This document shows, in pieces, positions 50,580 to 62,961 of a stretch of DNA of 64,000 nt (position 1 is the stretch's first letter; each line of letters begins with the position of its first letter). Origin of the DNA: Sapria himalayana (Eukaryota; Streptophyta; Magnoliopsida; Malpighiales; Rafflesiaceae); NCBI GenBank assembly GCA_029783825.1, contig JAREIK010009709.1:77659-141658 (forward strand), given 5' to 3'. Both the position numbers and the translations under genes were made by a program. Under the pieces are notes generated by a model, which did no database searches, was not told the origin of the DNA, and was given only the letters and a program-made list of their open reading frames with translations.

Positions 50580-53500
50580 ATGCCTATATTGGAATGTTAG
50601 GGGGGTAGCTAATAGCTCCACGATAAATAGGTTAAGACTTTTAATTAAAGAACATAAAATCTCACTACTGATTATTGCAGAACCAATGGTTCTGCAAGAT
50701 CAACAAAATAAATATAGAGAAATTTTAGGATTTAATAAGGCGTATGCTAATCTAAATAGTAAACTCTGGATTTTATGGCACAGTGAATTGAAAATTGAAA
50801 TAATAAAAGATACTGAACAAATTGTACATTTCAAATTAGATAAGAGCACAAATCAAATAATCTCTGCAGTTTATGCAAAAAATGACAAACAATCTAGGTT
50901 GGCTTTATGGGAAGAAATGAAAGATATAACAAATAGAAATTTACCTTGGATTATAGGAGGCGATTTCAACATAATTAGAAGCCCTCAAGAAAAGAAGGGT
51001 GGCAAACCACCGAATAAGGTAGCCATGAAACAATTTAATGATACAATAGCCATTACTAATCTAATGGAAATTGATTTCACCGGTTCAAGATATACCTAGT
51101 GCAACAATTGGAAAAAAAGAGGAGTTATCTGGGCTCGACTGGATAGGATTATGTGTAACATAAAGTGGGTCACCTCACAAGGGATTATGGGGCTTAGACA
51201 CCTAAATAAACTTGCTCTGACCATAGCCCCCTGCTTATCATGATTCAAAGTAACCAGGGTAATACATCTAATTTTAAATTTCAAAATATGTGGGTAAAGC
51301 ATGCGAGCTTTGTAGGACTCGTCAGAGAGTCTTGGAAAGAACCAGCAGAGGGTAAACCGATGCAAGTTCTATCAATTAAACTTCTGAGGCTAAAAGCATG
51401 TTTAAAAACATGGAATAAAGAGGTTTTTTGGAAAATTAAACCAGTAGCTAAAAAACTTAGAAGGAAAAGTAGCCAAGCTTGAGGAAGATTTTGACTCCAC
51501 GAATAACAATGAAACTCGGATAGACTTATGTAAGGCTAAAGGAGAACTGAGATTGAAATTTCACATGGAAGAAATTTATTGGAAACAACGAGCAAAATAA
51601 AATGGTTAAAGGATGGGGATCCCAATATTAATTTTTTTATAATATGTCTAAAATAAAATCTCAAAAAAATAAAATTAAAGGTCTAATAAATAAAGAAGGA
51701 AAATGGGTAGAAGAGGAAAAGGAAATAGGTGCTCTCTTTAAAAATTTCTTTGAAAATCAACTATGTAGTCAGTCATGTAGGACAGATAATTCTCTAATGC
51801 AAGAGATTAGGGTGACCATTACGGAAGCTCAAAACCAATTAATGGAATTGATCCCAGAAGAACCAGAAGTCAAAGAAGCTGTCTTTAGTCTGGATAAGGA
51901 TAGTGCTGCAGGACCTGATGGTTGGAATAACTATTTTTATCAGGCAAACTGGAACACGATTAAAACTGAGCTAGTCCCTGCAATTGCAAGTTTTTTTGTA
52001 GGGGCGGAAATCCCAAAATCATGGGCAAATCTATATAGTACTAATTCCTAAAAAAGAATCACCACAGAAATGTGAGGATTATAGACCAATAAGTTTATGT
52101 AATGCTATGTATAAAATATTGGCCAAAATATTACAAAATAGGCTAAGCTTAATTTTACCCACAATAATATCTCAGGAACAAACTGGCTTTGTTAAAAACA
52201 GATTAATGATTGATAATATAAAACTTGCATCAGAAATGATGAAAGAAATAGGTGGTAAAGCTAGAGGAAAAAATGTAGTGGTCAAACTAGATCTATCGAA
52301 AGCCTTCGATAGAGTAGGAATGGGATACCCTTTGCTTTGTGCTAAGAAGTTTCGGCTTCTCTGAGCTGACCATAGATTTAATTTATAGATATATTTCAAG
52401 CACCTGGGTAAGAGTCCTGGTAAATGGAAAGTTAAGTGAGGAATTTAAACCAAATAAAAGTTTAAGGCAAGGGGATCCGTTATCCCCCCTCCTTTTTGAT
52501 ATATATATATAGAACTATTAATACGAAACTTGAATAAGAAAATATCCGAAGGTAAAATAATGCCATTCAGACAACCAAGGAATACACCTAGAATTGGTTG
52601 TTTAGCCTACGCAGATGACTTTATAATATTTACTAATGCTAGCACAAAGTCTTTAATGAATCTTATGGATCTTCTGCAAATATTTGAAAATAGACAGGCC
52701 AAATGGTTATAAAAGTAAATGTCAGTTTATGCTTGCAAAAAATACAAAACCAAAGTTAGTAGATAAAATAAAAATATTACAGGTTTTGCGGAAATTAAAA
52801 GGGGCATTAATGTATCTAGGTTGTCCGATATATGAGGGGAGGTTGAAGGAAGAATATCTAACCTACCTTCAAGGACAAATTAAGAAAGAAAATAGCAGGA
52901 TGGAAAGAAGAGCTCCTGGGATTTGGGGGGAGGATTACGTTGCTTCACATGTATTACAAGCACATTCACACAAATATTATCAGTGATACATCCCCCTAAA
53001 AATTTATTAAAAAACTCGAATCATAAATTGCAAACTTCTTATGGGGTAAAAAACAAGGTAGAAATAAACTACACTGGAAGGACTGGAAAATATTTGATAT
53101 CCGAAAGAGGAAGCAGGCTTAGGTCTTATGAGCCTCCAGGACTCGGCAGCTGCCTGGGACTGCAAAGCTGGTGGAGACTTAAAGAAAGCGATAATCTATG
53201 GGCGAAATATATGCGGGTAAAATATTTAGATAAGAAAATAAGACTTCTAAGAAGCTTCGAACAGTTGGAAGTCAATGGAAAAACAAAAAGAGTTAGTAGA
53301 CTCACACTCTATACTAAAGAAGAGTGGCTGGAAATGGATGTTAACACCACAAGGAAACTTTTCCCTCAAATCGGCAAAAGATTTGGTCAGAAAGAAAAAA
53401 ACTGGTACAAACTCTATTTAAATGGGTATGGCAAGAAAATGTCCCGCAAAAAAATGTGCTCCTTCACATGGAAGGCATTATTGAACGCTATACCGGTAGA

Positions 53501-54474
53501 TAGAAATGTACAAAAGAAAGGGATAAACATGGCTTCAAGATGCGAATGCTTCTCAAGCGGTTGAAACAACTGATCATTTGCTTTCGAATGGTCCCATTGC
53601 AGCAGAAATAAGGAGAGAGATGGAAGGGAAAAAAAGAATATGTAAAATAGAAGATTGGTTAATAGATAAAGTTAAAAAATGAGAAAAAGTAAACATGAAA
53701 AGCCCCGCCAGGAAATGGCTTAATCAGAAACTGCCGCATCTAATTATTTGGTGCATTTGGAAATCTAGAAACAAAAGTAAATATGAAAATATAAGGATGA
53801 ACTTAACAAAAATTATAAAAGATATTAGAAAGGAGATATATAATATATCAATAATAAAACTGATAGTAATACAGGATTTGAAACAAGAAAAGAAGCTTGC
53901 GAATGAATGGGATCTCACATACAAAGTGTTAGAACAGCAATGGGTTAAATGTATACAGTGGAATGCTCCGCCGGTTGGCAAACTTTCACTTAATACGGAT
54001 GTGAGTTTTAGCAGGGACACAGGAATAGCAGGAGGAGGCGGGGTAATAAGAGATCATACAGGGACAGTACAGAGAGCATTTACCAGATCTAGTAGGGCAT
54101 CCTCGGCTTTAGAATCAGAAATTAGAGCATTAAAATCAGGGTTAGAGATATGTAACCAGCTAAACTTTAAAAACATTGAAGTTCAGGTAGACTCAAAATT
54201 ACTAGTTGATACGGTAATTAATAAGAAAATATTATGGAGGTATGAAGAGGATCTAGAAGTTATTCTTAATCTTTTGGAAGAATTGAAGGCCTCAATAATA
54301 CATATATATAGAGAAGCCAATAATCTAGCGGACTGTCTATCTAAAATAGGCACCACCAGAGGAAATATAAATTATAATGAGAAATTCATGCCAAATAAAC
54401 TAAAGGGAATAGCATATTTAGCTAAAATGGGTTTTCCTTATATTAGAACAAATAAACAGACCACGAAGATATGA
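50572..54474 (+). pseudogene. LINE 3 ORF2 (endonuclease / reverse transcriptase / RNase H), decayed
   Basis: The endonuclease is open for 175 codons (MDRCLYWNVRGVAN; GGDFNIIRSPQEKKGG near 50960) until a TAG at 51097 where Trp is expected. Later parts are in shifting frames: AAGPDGW near 51908, KLDLSKAFDRV near 52284, RQGDPLSPLLF near 52465 and YADD at 52608-52619. A zf-RVT-like part (NMASRCEC near 53525) follows. The last 259 codons (53695-54474) are open and hold RNase H: LNTDVSFSRDTGIAGGGGV (Asp codon 53998-54000), SEIRAL, QVDSKLLVD and EANNLADCLSKIG. The four acidic positions are kept. The whole is non-functional. Confidence 0.92.
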
Positions 54475-55633
54475 CATAGTCTAATCTGTTTGCTGGATTG
54501 TGCGGGAATTCATTTGCAGAGAATTTTTGTCTCACAATTAAATGGAATGGAAGGATGGAGATTGAGCCAAATGGATATATATGAAGGAGATCCCATTGTA
54601 GAATATATTAATTCTGCATTTTGGCAGAATGGTGCATACCTATACTGTATGGTTGTTAAAATAATATGTATGTAATTTAGAATTTCTGCATACTCAAAAT
54701 ATGTGCTAATTCCGCATTTTGGCAGAAGTTGATAACCTCTGCAGAAAGGATGTATTTTGATTTTCTTTGCAGGACAATATGTATTCTGTCTTTTCCTTGC
54801 AGAATGTTAAAGGGGAGAAATCGTTAACACTGTGGAGCTTGCCTTATGTTGTATTAGTTTAATCAAGAATAAGGGTAGTAGGGTGTCAAGTTCTGGTATG
54901 CTTGGTTGTTGTTTTTCTGTTTTCTCTTTGGTTTTGTTCTAGGATCATCAGCGAATACATGAGGAAGGAAGACGGCTGGAATCTTGTGAAGATTAGAGCC
55001 AGACGCACAGGGGAAAGGAGATAGAGGTTCGTCCACATGGGCAGCACTAATCTATAGTGGATGCTGCTGCTAAAGAGCCTCCATGACAATATCAAATAAA
55101 GAGCCTTCACTGAGTACATATCATGGAAAACTTGTTGCTACCTATTGCTGCCAAAGCCTGTTGCTGTCAGGATAACTCCTGCTGTTGCTGTCTACTGCTG
55201 TCTGTTGCTGTTAGGATTAGTTGCTGTCTATTGCTGCCAAAGCACATGTAGAGTGCCCCTTGTTGCTGCCAAAGCCTGTTGCTGTCAGGATAACTCCTGC
55301 TGTTGCTGTCTGTTGCTGTCTGTTGCTGTTAGGATTAGTTGCTGTCTGTTGCTGCCCCCTGTTGCTGTCAGGAGCTCTCGCTGCTGAGACGAATATAACC
55401 ACTGGAGTGGAAAGACTCCCTGCTGTTCAACGTCATATAATAAGGAAGAATCATACATAGTGCGGTTACTGCTTCAACTAATCCTAAGGAAAAGATAGTT
55501 TCTCTGAATTATTGGCTAGGGTATTGGTCTGTAAATAGCATGTCTTTTAAGTTTTCTGATGTTGTAAAGGTCTTCCTCCGCTTACATGTAAGGGATATGT
55601 TTTCTTTAATAAATGTTAAAAGCCTTTAAAAAA
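54475..55633 (+). other. LINE 3 3' untranslated region
   Basis: Non-coding tail with repeated TTCTGCATTTTGGCAGAA-like words near 54610 and 54708, the CTG-rich tandem repeat at about 55130-55375, and a TTTAATAAATG stretch just before the A run. The ending (CTTCCTCCGC near 55572) echoes the termini of LINE 1 and LINE 2. Confidence 0.75.
55131..55375 (+). repeat. CTG-rich minisatellite, about 118-bp unit, two copies
   Basis: CCAAAGCCTGTTGCTGTCAG at 55151 recurs at 55269 (offset 118). Each unit is built from GTTGCTGTC and GTTGCTGCC words. Open frames across it on both strands are low-complexity and are not genes. Confidence 0.88.
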
Positions 55634-55651
55634 AAGAGTCTGTAAAAATTT
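55634..55651. repeat. Target-site duplication, right copy, of LINE 3
   Basis: AAGAGTCTGTAAAAATTT matches 49314-49331 exactly. LINE 2 sequence resumes after it. Confidence 0.95.
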
Positions 55652-56524
55652 GTCATGTGTTATGTTTTTTACCAACAAGAGTCTGTAACTAGCAAGAGTC
55701 AAGTCATGTCTTATGTTTTTTTACCAGCGTTTAATCATGTAGAAAGGGTTTAGAAGTCTGAAAGTTACAGAATCATGTGTTTGTATTAATAAAAGGTCCT
55801 AGGAGAGGTAAGTGTCTAGACTAGGAGGTCGGCAAAGAGGATGCTGCAAAGTGGCTTGGAAATGGCTCTCAAGTTGTGAATCTAAAGCTATATCAGTAAA
55901 CAAGAGGTTCAACGATTAGGATAGATAAAAGAGGAAAGCGTCAGTAGAATATGTGCAACAAGGTTGAAAGAAATTTGCAAAGCGAGAGATATTTCTGTTA
56001 TTTTATGCAGGAAATATGGTATATACAGCATAGAAAGGGTGATATCAGGAAAACAGGAAGGATGTTCCAAGTCAAAGAGAGTAAAGTAATTTCAATATGT
56101 GCAAAGAGGATGCTGCAAAGTGGCTTGGAAATGGCTCTCAAGATGTTTAAAGCTATATCGGTAAATAAAGAGGGTCAAGGAATAGGACAGATAGAAGTGG
56201 AAAGCTTCGGCATAATATGGGCAACAAGGTTGAAAGGAATTCTGCAAAGTGGCAGAAATTCCTGTTATTTTATGCAGGCAATATGTTATATATAGCATAG
56301 AAAGGGTGATATTAGCATAGAAGGGATGTTCCTTGAAGTGCTAGAAAGATAAAAGAAGGAAACGCATTTTAGTAAAGAGTAAACTCATTTTAAGTTATTT
56401 CAATAGTGCTAGGAAGATTATTATTAGTCTTTAGAAATGGGGAATGGTTGTAAGAGGTAAATGGTAGAAGTAGCTTGTACAAACGGTATTCCTCTGCCAA
56501 AAGAGGGGCTATAAATAATAATGT

Positions 56525-56527
<3 letters not shown>
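55652..56527 (+). other. LINE 2 3' region, part after LINE 3
   Basis: Non-coding continuation of LINE 2, with AAGTGTCTAGA.TAGGAG near 55820 shared with LINE 1, an internal 269-bp tandem duplication, and the conserved family terminus near 56480-56500. Confidence 0.8.
55832..56335 (+). repeat. Tandem duplication in the LINE 2 tail, 269-bp offset
   Basis: GCAAAGAGGATGCTGCAAAG at 55832 recurs at 56101. Both copies then continue with GGCTTGGAAATGGCTCTCAA, a TTATTTTATGCAGG word and CATAGAAAGGGTGATAT. The copies have diverged. LINE 1 has only a single degenerate counterpart, so the duplication arose in the LINE 2 lineage. Confidence 0.87.

Positions 56528-56552
<25 letters not shown>
56528..56552. 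repeat. (TA)n tail at the LINE 2 / CACTA junction
   Basis: About 12 TA units lie between the LINE 2 terminus and the right target duplication, in the place where an A-tail would be expected. Confidence 0.85.
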
Positions 56553-56555
<3 letters not shown>

Positions 56556-56563
<8 letters not shown>

Positions 56564-56566
56564 TAA
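56556..56566. repeat. Candidate target-site duplication, right copy, of LINE 2
   Basis: AATAAATATAA matches 43414-43424. CACTA AT-rich repeat sequence continues afterwards. Confidence 0.7.
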
Positions 56567-57500
56567 ACTATAAATTTAATATTTAATATAATTATGCATA
56601 AAAATTTTAAAGTTATACATATAGTAATACTAAATGTATAGTTATATATTTTTTTACATATAACATATATAGTTATATAGTTAATATATTTTAACATATA
56701 GTTATATAAATAGATATGTTCATACAAGTAGTTATATTTAGTTATACATAAATATAAACAACGATATAAAAAAATATTTTACTTTAATTTTATTAATACA
56801 TATATGTATATAATGTTACAAACATAGTTATATATAATTATATAGACATTTATTTAGTTAAACAAATATTTATTATATACGTATACACATATAATTTAAC
56901 ATAATGTTGTGTTGTTTAACATGTAATTATAAATATTGTTACATATGGTTATACATATAGTTAGACATATAGATAAACAAATATTTATACATGTAGGTTT
57001 ATATATTTGTTCATTTAATTTTATATATTTATACATATAGTAATGTATAGGTATAGATATAGTAAAATACTTTTTTATATACTACTATATACAAATATAT
57101 AATAAATATAAGCTATAAATTAATATTTAAATATAATTATGCATAAAAACATTTAAAGTTATACATATTGTAGGATACAATTATTTATAGTTATATATTA
57201 TTTTGCATAAAATATATATGGTTATAAATAGTTATATAATTAAACATACATTTATATATAGATATATTCATAAAAGTAGTTATAAGTAATTATACATAAA
57301 TATATACTTTATAAACAAATATTTTAATTTAATTATATGAATACATATATGTATATAGTTACAAATATAGTTATATTTAATTATATAAAGTGTTACATAT
57401 TTATAGAAATATTTATATATAGTTATACACATATAGTTATAAATATGTATGTAGTCAAAGATATAATTATATATAAGATTTATATAGTTATACATTTGGT
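56567..57500. repeat. AT-rich tandem array of about 545-bp units in the CACTA 5' region
   Basis: This holds the rest of unit 1 (56567-56810), unit 2 (about 56811-57355) and part of unit 3 (from about 57356). ACATATATGTATATA at 56798 recurs at 57343, offset 545. Words such as TATAGTTATACATATAG recur within units. Lying upstream of the transposase start, it may be promoter or leader DNA of the element. Confidence 0.8.
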
Positions 57501-58690
57501 AAAATATAATTAAAATAGTTATATGTTAGTACATATAGTATAATCTTTTTAGAAATATAGTTATATAGAATCATACATATAGTTATAAATTATTACAAAG
57601 TTATAAATTAGTTATGTAAAGTTATAAATATAGTTATAAAAATAGTTTACTTTAATATAAATATAGTTATAAATACTTTAATATAAAATGGCATATGAAT
57701 ATGATTATATAATTGAACAAGTGTAGCTATATAATAGTAGTGCATAAAATATTTATATAAATGTTATTTAAATATTATTATATTTATATGTAATACTTTT
57801 ATAAATTATATAAAGTATATATATCACATTTAAATAAATATTATAAATATTTTATATATATATAAAAAATAATATGTAAAAATTTACAAAATTGTATAAT
57901 CATTTAATGCTACATAATTATTATATAAAAAATATATATTAATGGATAGTTTAATGTAAATTTTGTATAGATATTTATAAACATTAATACATATGTATAA
58001 ATATTTATATATAACATTATATGTTTATATAAATATATCAATGTGTATTTATAATATAATATGTTTTTTATATATTAAAGTATAGACATTTATACATAAT
58101 ATCATGCGATTATATAAGTGTATAATAGTTTATATCTTTTGTTATAGACATTTAAGATTAACATTATATAAAAGTTTGATTAACATTAATCATTATATAT
58201 ATTAAACTATAGACATTTATACATAATGTCATACAATTATATAAATATAAACCATTAACATTAAGATTATTCGGATGCAAACATTCTGTAATTGAAATCA
58301 AAATCACTAAAACCCTAAAAATCTAAACAGAAAAATAACAAATTTTAAATATGAAAAATTATAGTTTAATTAATTGTGTCGAGTCAAAGTAATATTAGGT
58401 TAAATGAAATTGAAGCAAAACTTAAGAAATTCGGAAAAGAAATAAAAAAACCTAATACCCGATTATACTGAAAAACTAAAAATCTGATTGTATATATATA
58501 ATTTAGAGAAACGAAGATATGTATAATCATTTTGAATAAGAAGAACAAAGAAAAACTTACCTTGATTCAGAAGAAAGACAAAATTTTATAGATTTCATGC
58601 TTACAGTCACCCCTTATTCAAAACAAAAATGACTGAGTTTCGATGATTGTAGGTGTTAATGATATAGAAAATGATTATCAAATCAAAAAA
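57501..58690. other. CACTA 5' interior, AT-rich, no gene seen
   Basis: Extremely AT-rich sequence grades into less biased DNA from about 58260. No open frame of note is present. By orientation it lies upstream of the TNP2 start and could contain promoter or leader exon sequence, but nothing specific can be assigned. Confidence 0.45.
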
Positions 58691-59535
58691 TTAAAACAAT
58701 GAATTACCTACCAAAATTATGGTCGGTAAATGGTATGAGAAAAAATTTATAATTATTTGGAAGTCCACTTTACCGACCAATTTTAATGGTAATTTATTTT
58801 AGGTCGTTAAATTCTAGGTAATTTGTAGGCAATTTCTATTAACTATATCCATCAAATTTACTGACCAATTTCTGACCAAAAATATTTGGTCGTTAGGTAT
58901 GGTTGGTATTCTGTCGTTAAATGGTGGGTAATTACCAAAATATATTTTTTGGTTGGAAGTTTGGTCTGTAATTACGACGTTATAAATATATTGTATAACC
59001 ATTTTACCGAACATTTTTTATGGTAAAAAAATTTTGATCATTAAATGGTCGGTAATCTTTCGACAATATTTTTCGATAATTCCCTCCTAATTTACGGACC
59101 AATTTCCGACTAAAAAATAATTTGGTCGGTAATATATGGTCGGTAGTTGGTGAGAAAATTGGTCGATTTTCAAATGCCCCTATTTGGATCTATAAATTGG
59201 TCGTGAATTGGTCAGAAAATACTGACCTATATATTTGGTCGGTAAATGGTCGGTATGTACGAAGTTATAAATAGTTTTAAACACCACTATACTGACAAAT
59301 TTTAATGGTAAGTTATTTTTAATCGTTAAATGGTCGATAATATATTAGATAACTACTTTACCGATCGATTTCGGACAAAAAACATTTGGTCGGTAATTAT
59401 GGGCAGTCTTTGGTCAGAAATTTGGACTAAAAAAATTATTTTTTGATAAACTTTTTTAGTCGCTAAAAGGTTGTTTGTTGGACAGCAATTACCAACAAAA
59501 TTTTTAGGTCAGTATTCTCGTAAATTTTTGTAATG
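58691..59535. repeat. CACTA right terminal and subterminal repeat region
   Basis: Many TTGGTCGGTAA/TTACCGACCAA variants occur (for example near 58720, 58770, 59047, 59125, 59135, 59238, 59247 and 59388). The terminal repeat, read on the - strand, starts CATTACAAAAATTTACG. By the orientation of the genes this is the 5' end of the element. Confidence 0.87.
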
Positions 59536-59538
59536 TAT
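59536..59538. repeat. Candidate 3-bp target duplication, right of the CACTA element
   Basis: TAT, as at 36477-36479. It is supportive only together with the adjoining terminal repeat. Confidence 0.6.
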
Positions 59539-60479
59539 CTTTCAATTTGTATTTCTATTCATATGGCTATCTAGTTTTTAGGCTATTTGTCTATTTATCA
59601 ATGTATATGTCTTTCTGTCTATATTTCTATTTGTCTATCTTCCTATCTGTATATTTGTCTATATGTCTATTAGTCTATTTGTCTATCTATTTACTATTTA
59701 TCTATCTATTTGTATTAAGTATATCTGTCTATCTATACATTTATCTATATATCAATAAATCATTCTATCTATCTATCTATCAATATGTCTATCCATCTAT
59801 CTATCTATCTAACTGCTATCTATCTATCAGTCTATTTTCTGTCTTCTCTCTATAAATCAATATTTATATCTATCTATCTATATTTCAATCTGACTATTTG
59901 GCTATCTATCTATCTTCCTATCTATCTATCTATCTATCAGTCTATCTATCTGTCTGTCTAATAATCTGACTTTCTACCTATCTATCAATCTGTCTATTTG
60001 TCTATTATCTATCTATCTGTGTATCTATATGTCTATATGTTCATATGTTTATCTGTCAATTTGTCTATGAGTCTATGTATCTATATCTCTATCTGTTTAT
60101 CTATCTATTTGTCTATCTTCTATCTATTTATATATTATCTATCTATCTATCTATCTGTCTGTCTGTCTTTCTGTCTGTCTGTATTAATGCCTATCTATCT
60201 ATCTATATTTTATATATCTGTCTATTTGTCTATCAGTCTATCTATTTATATGTATATTTATATATCTTTCTATCTATCTATCTATCTATATATCAGAAAA
60301 TCTGTCAAACTATTATCTATTTATCTGTCTATCTATCTATCTTTAAATATTTCTATTTGTTTATCATCTATCTATCTTCTTTCATTCTATCTATTATCTA
60401 TCTTTCAATTTGTCTATCTATCTATCTATCCATCGATCTATCTATCTATCATCAATCAATCATCTATCTATCTATTTGT

Positions 60480-60511
<32 letters not shown>

Positions 60512-61922
60512 GTATTTATCTGTATAACTGTCTATGCATCTATCTATCTATCTGTCTGTTTGTCTATATATTTGAATATATATCTATCTGTTTATCTTGT
60601 CTAATGATATATCTATGTATCGATATACTGTCTATTTGTCTATTTGTCTATATGTCTATCCTTCTATCTGTCTATCTATCTATCTATATATATGTCTATC
60701 TATCTATATATCTATATATCTATATGTCTGTCTAAGTGCCTATCTGCCTATCAATCTCACTATCTATCTATCTATCTATCTATCTATTTGTATGTCTGTC
60801 TATCTATCTATCTATCAATATATGTCTATAAGTCTATCTATCTATCCATCTATAGTCTATCCATTTGTCTATCTATCTATCTATCCATTTGTCTAGCTAT
60901 CTATCTGTTTATCTATCTATGTATTTTTCTATAAATCTATCTATCTGTCAATCTATCTATCTGTCTATATGTCTATATGTCTATCTATCTATATGTCTAC
61001 CCATCTTTCTATCAATATGTCTATCAATCTATTTGTTTGTCTGTCTATGAGGCTATCTATCTTTCTATCTATCTATTTATCTATTAATCTGTCTATGTGT
61101 TTATCTGTCTATATGTCTTTTTTTCTATCGCTCTACTGGTCTTTCTATCTATGTGTATTACCATCTATTAATATTGCTTTCTATCTGTCTATCTATGTAT
61201 CTATGTATCTTTCTTTCTATCTATCTGTCTATCTGTTTATCTATCTATCTATCTATCTTTTAATCTTTGTATGTGTGAATCTACCTATCTATATTTATGT
61301 CTATTTGTCTATATAAATATAGATATATATAAATAAATATATATATATATATATCTATCTTTATATTTGTATATCTATCTATCTATATATCTATCTTTAT
61401 CTCTATCTCTAAAAATCTCTATCTCTATCTATATGTCTATTTATTTATACATCAATCTATCTATTTGTCTCGCTGTCTATGTGGATAAGTAACTTTCTGT
61501 CTATCTATATATCTATAAATATATCTATATGTCTATCTATCTCTTTATGTATATGTTTTATGACTATCTGTCTAGCTAACAAACTATCTATATATAGATT
61601 TATCCGTTTATCTTTCTAGAAATCTATCTTTTTAACCATAAATTTATATATTTGTATATCTTTCTATCTTTCTCTTTATTTATCTGCCTATCTAGATATC
61701 TAGCTATCTATCTATCTATATATCTGTCTATCTATTTATCAATCAATCAATCTGTCTATCTTTCTATATATTCATTTAACATTTATCTATCTTTCTGTCT
61801 ATCTATATATCTGTCTCTATGTCTCTATGTCTATATGGCTATCTGTCTATGTGACTATCTTTCTTTATGTCTATCTATATTTCTATCTATCTATGTGTCT
61901 GTCAATAAATCTATCTGCCTAT

Positions 61923-61956
<34 letters not shown>

Positions 61957-62917
61957 ATCTATCTATATATCTTCTTATTTGTCTATCTATCTATTGGACT
62001 ATCTATTTCTCTGTCTATCTTGCTATTTGTCAATCTATCATCTGTCTGTATGTCGATCTATATATCTGACTATCTGTATATCTATGTATTTGTCTATCTA
62101 TCTATTATTCTATCTGTCTATCTATCTATCTGCCTATCTATCTATTTGTCTATCTGTCTATCGCTCTATCTGTCTATCTATCTATCTGCCTATCTATCTA
62201 TCTATCTATCTATCTATCATCCTATCTATCTATCTATCTATCTATCTATCTGCCTATCTATCTATCTATTTGATCTATTTGTGTATCTATCTATCTTTTT
62301 ATCTATCTACTATCTATCTATCGGTCTGTCTATCTATCTATCTATCACTCTATCTATATGTCTATATGTTTATCTGGCTATGTCTATCTGTTTATATGTC
62401 TATCTTCCTATTTGTCTATTTATCTATCTATTTATCTCTCGATCTGTCTATTTATCTATCTGTCTATATGTCTATTTGTCAATCTGTCTCTTTGTCTATC
62501 TAGCTAGGTATTTATTTATCTATCTGTCTTTCTATAAATTTGTCATATGTCTATCTCTTTTATCTATGTATATGTCTACATGACTATCTATCTATCTAAC
62601 TAACTAACTATCTATCTATCAATTCACTAGTCTATCTTTCTATATATCTATCTATCTATTATCTATCTATTTTCTATTTCTACCTATCTATCTATTTAAC
62701 TATCTGTCTGTTGTCTATCTATCTATCTTTCTATCTTTCTCTCTATCTATCTACCTATCTGGCTATCTGTCTTATTATATTTCTTCCTATCTATCTATCT
62801 ATCTATATATTTATCTGTCTGTCTGTCTATATATCTATCTATTTATTTTTCTATCTTATTAATTGTCTATCTATATATCTGTTATCTATCTATCTGCCTA
62901 TCTGTCTAATTGTATAT

Positions 62918-62961
<44 letters not shown>

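Larger units (their letters stand above)
49332..55633 (+). mobile_element. LINE copy 3: related LINE, 6.3 kb, 5' truncated, inside LINE 2
   Basis: The insert is bounded by a perfect 18-bp target duplication and ends in a short A run (55627-55634). The 5' end lies inside ORF1; the first roughly 38 codons found in LINE 2 are missing. Protein sequence differs clearly from LINE 1 and LINE 2, which resemble each other more closely, so this is a separate subfamily. ORF1 is open apart from one frame change, while ORF2 has several stops and frameshifts. The 3' region carries a CTG-rich 118-bp repeat. Confidence 0.95.
43425..56555 (+). mobile_element. LINE copy 2: same family as LINE 1, about 6.8 kb, split by LINE 3
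   Basis: The element runs in + orientation within the CACTA element. It has a 5' leader with small internal repeats (43425-43667), a decayed ORF1 (43668-45044), a decayed ORF2 (45037-48949) and a long 3' region that continues at 55652 after LINE 3. Its end (GGTATTCCTCTGCCAAAAGAG near 56480) matches the LINE 1 terminus. The tail reads as a (TA)n run (56528-56552) instead of poly(A). This is the copy with the longest leader. Confidence 0.92.
36480..59535 (-). mobile_element. En/Spm (CACTA) DNA transposon carrying two nested LINEs
   Basis: The element interrupts the TCTA satellite, which has the same polarity on both sides. Its ends are diverged terminal inverted repeats: 20 of the outer 29 bases match between 36480-36508 and the reverse complement of 59507-59535. 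Both ends carry many GGTCGGTAA-type subterminal motifs. Inside, on the - strand, are a TNP2-like transposase gene and a Transposase_24-like second gene. Removing the LINE 2/LINE 3 block leaves about 9.9 kb, an ordinary size for an autonomous plant CACTA element. The ends start CATAAC/CATTAC instead of CACTA, and both genes are broken, so the copy is inactive. Confidence 0.93.

Noticed and set aside
55145..55460. Cys/Leu/Val-rich frames on both strands in the LINE 3 tail
   Set aside because: They are low-complexity products of the CTG-rich 118-bp repeat in a non-coding 3' region.
36477..59538. Treating the TAT duplication as stand-alone proof of transposition
   Set aside because: TAT occurs every few bases in this satellite. 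The CACTA call rests on the terminal and subterminal repeats and the transposase genes.
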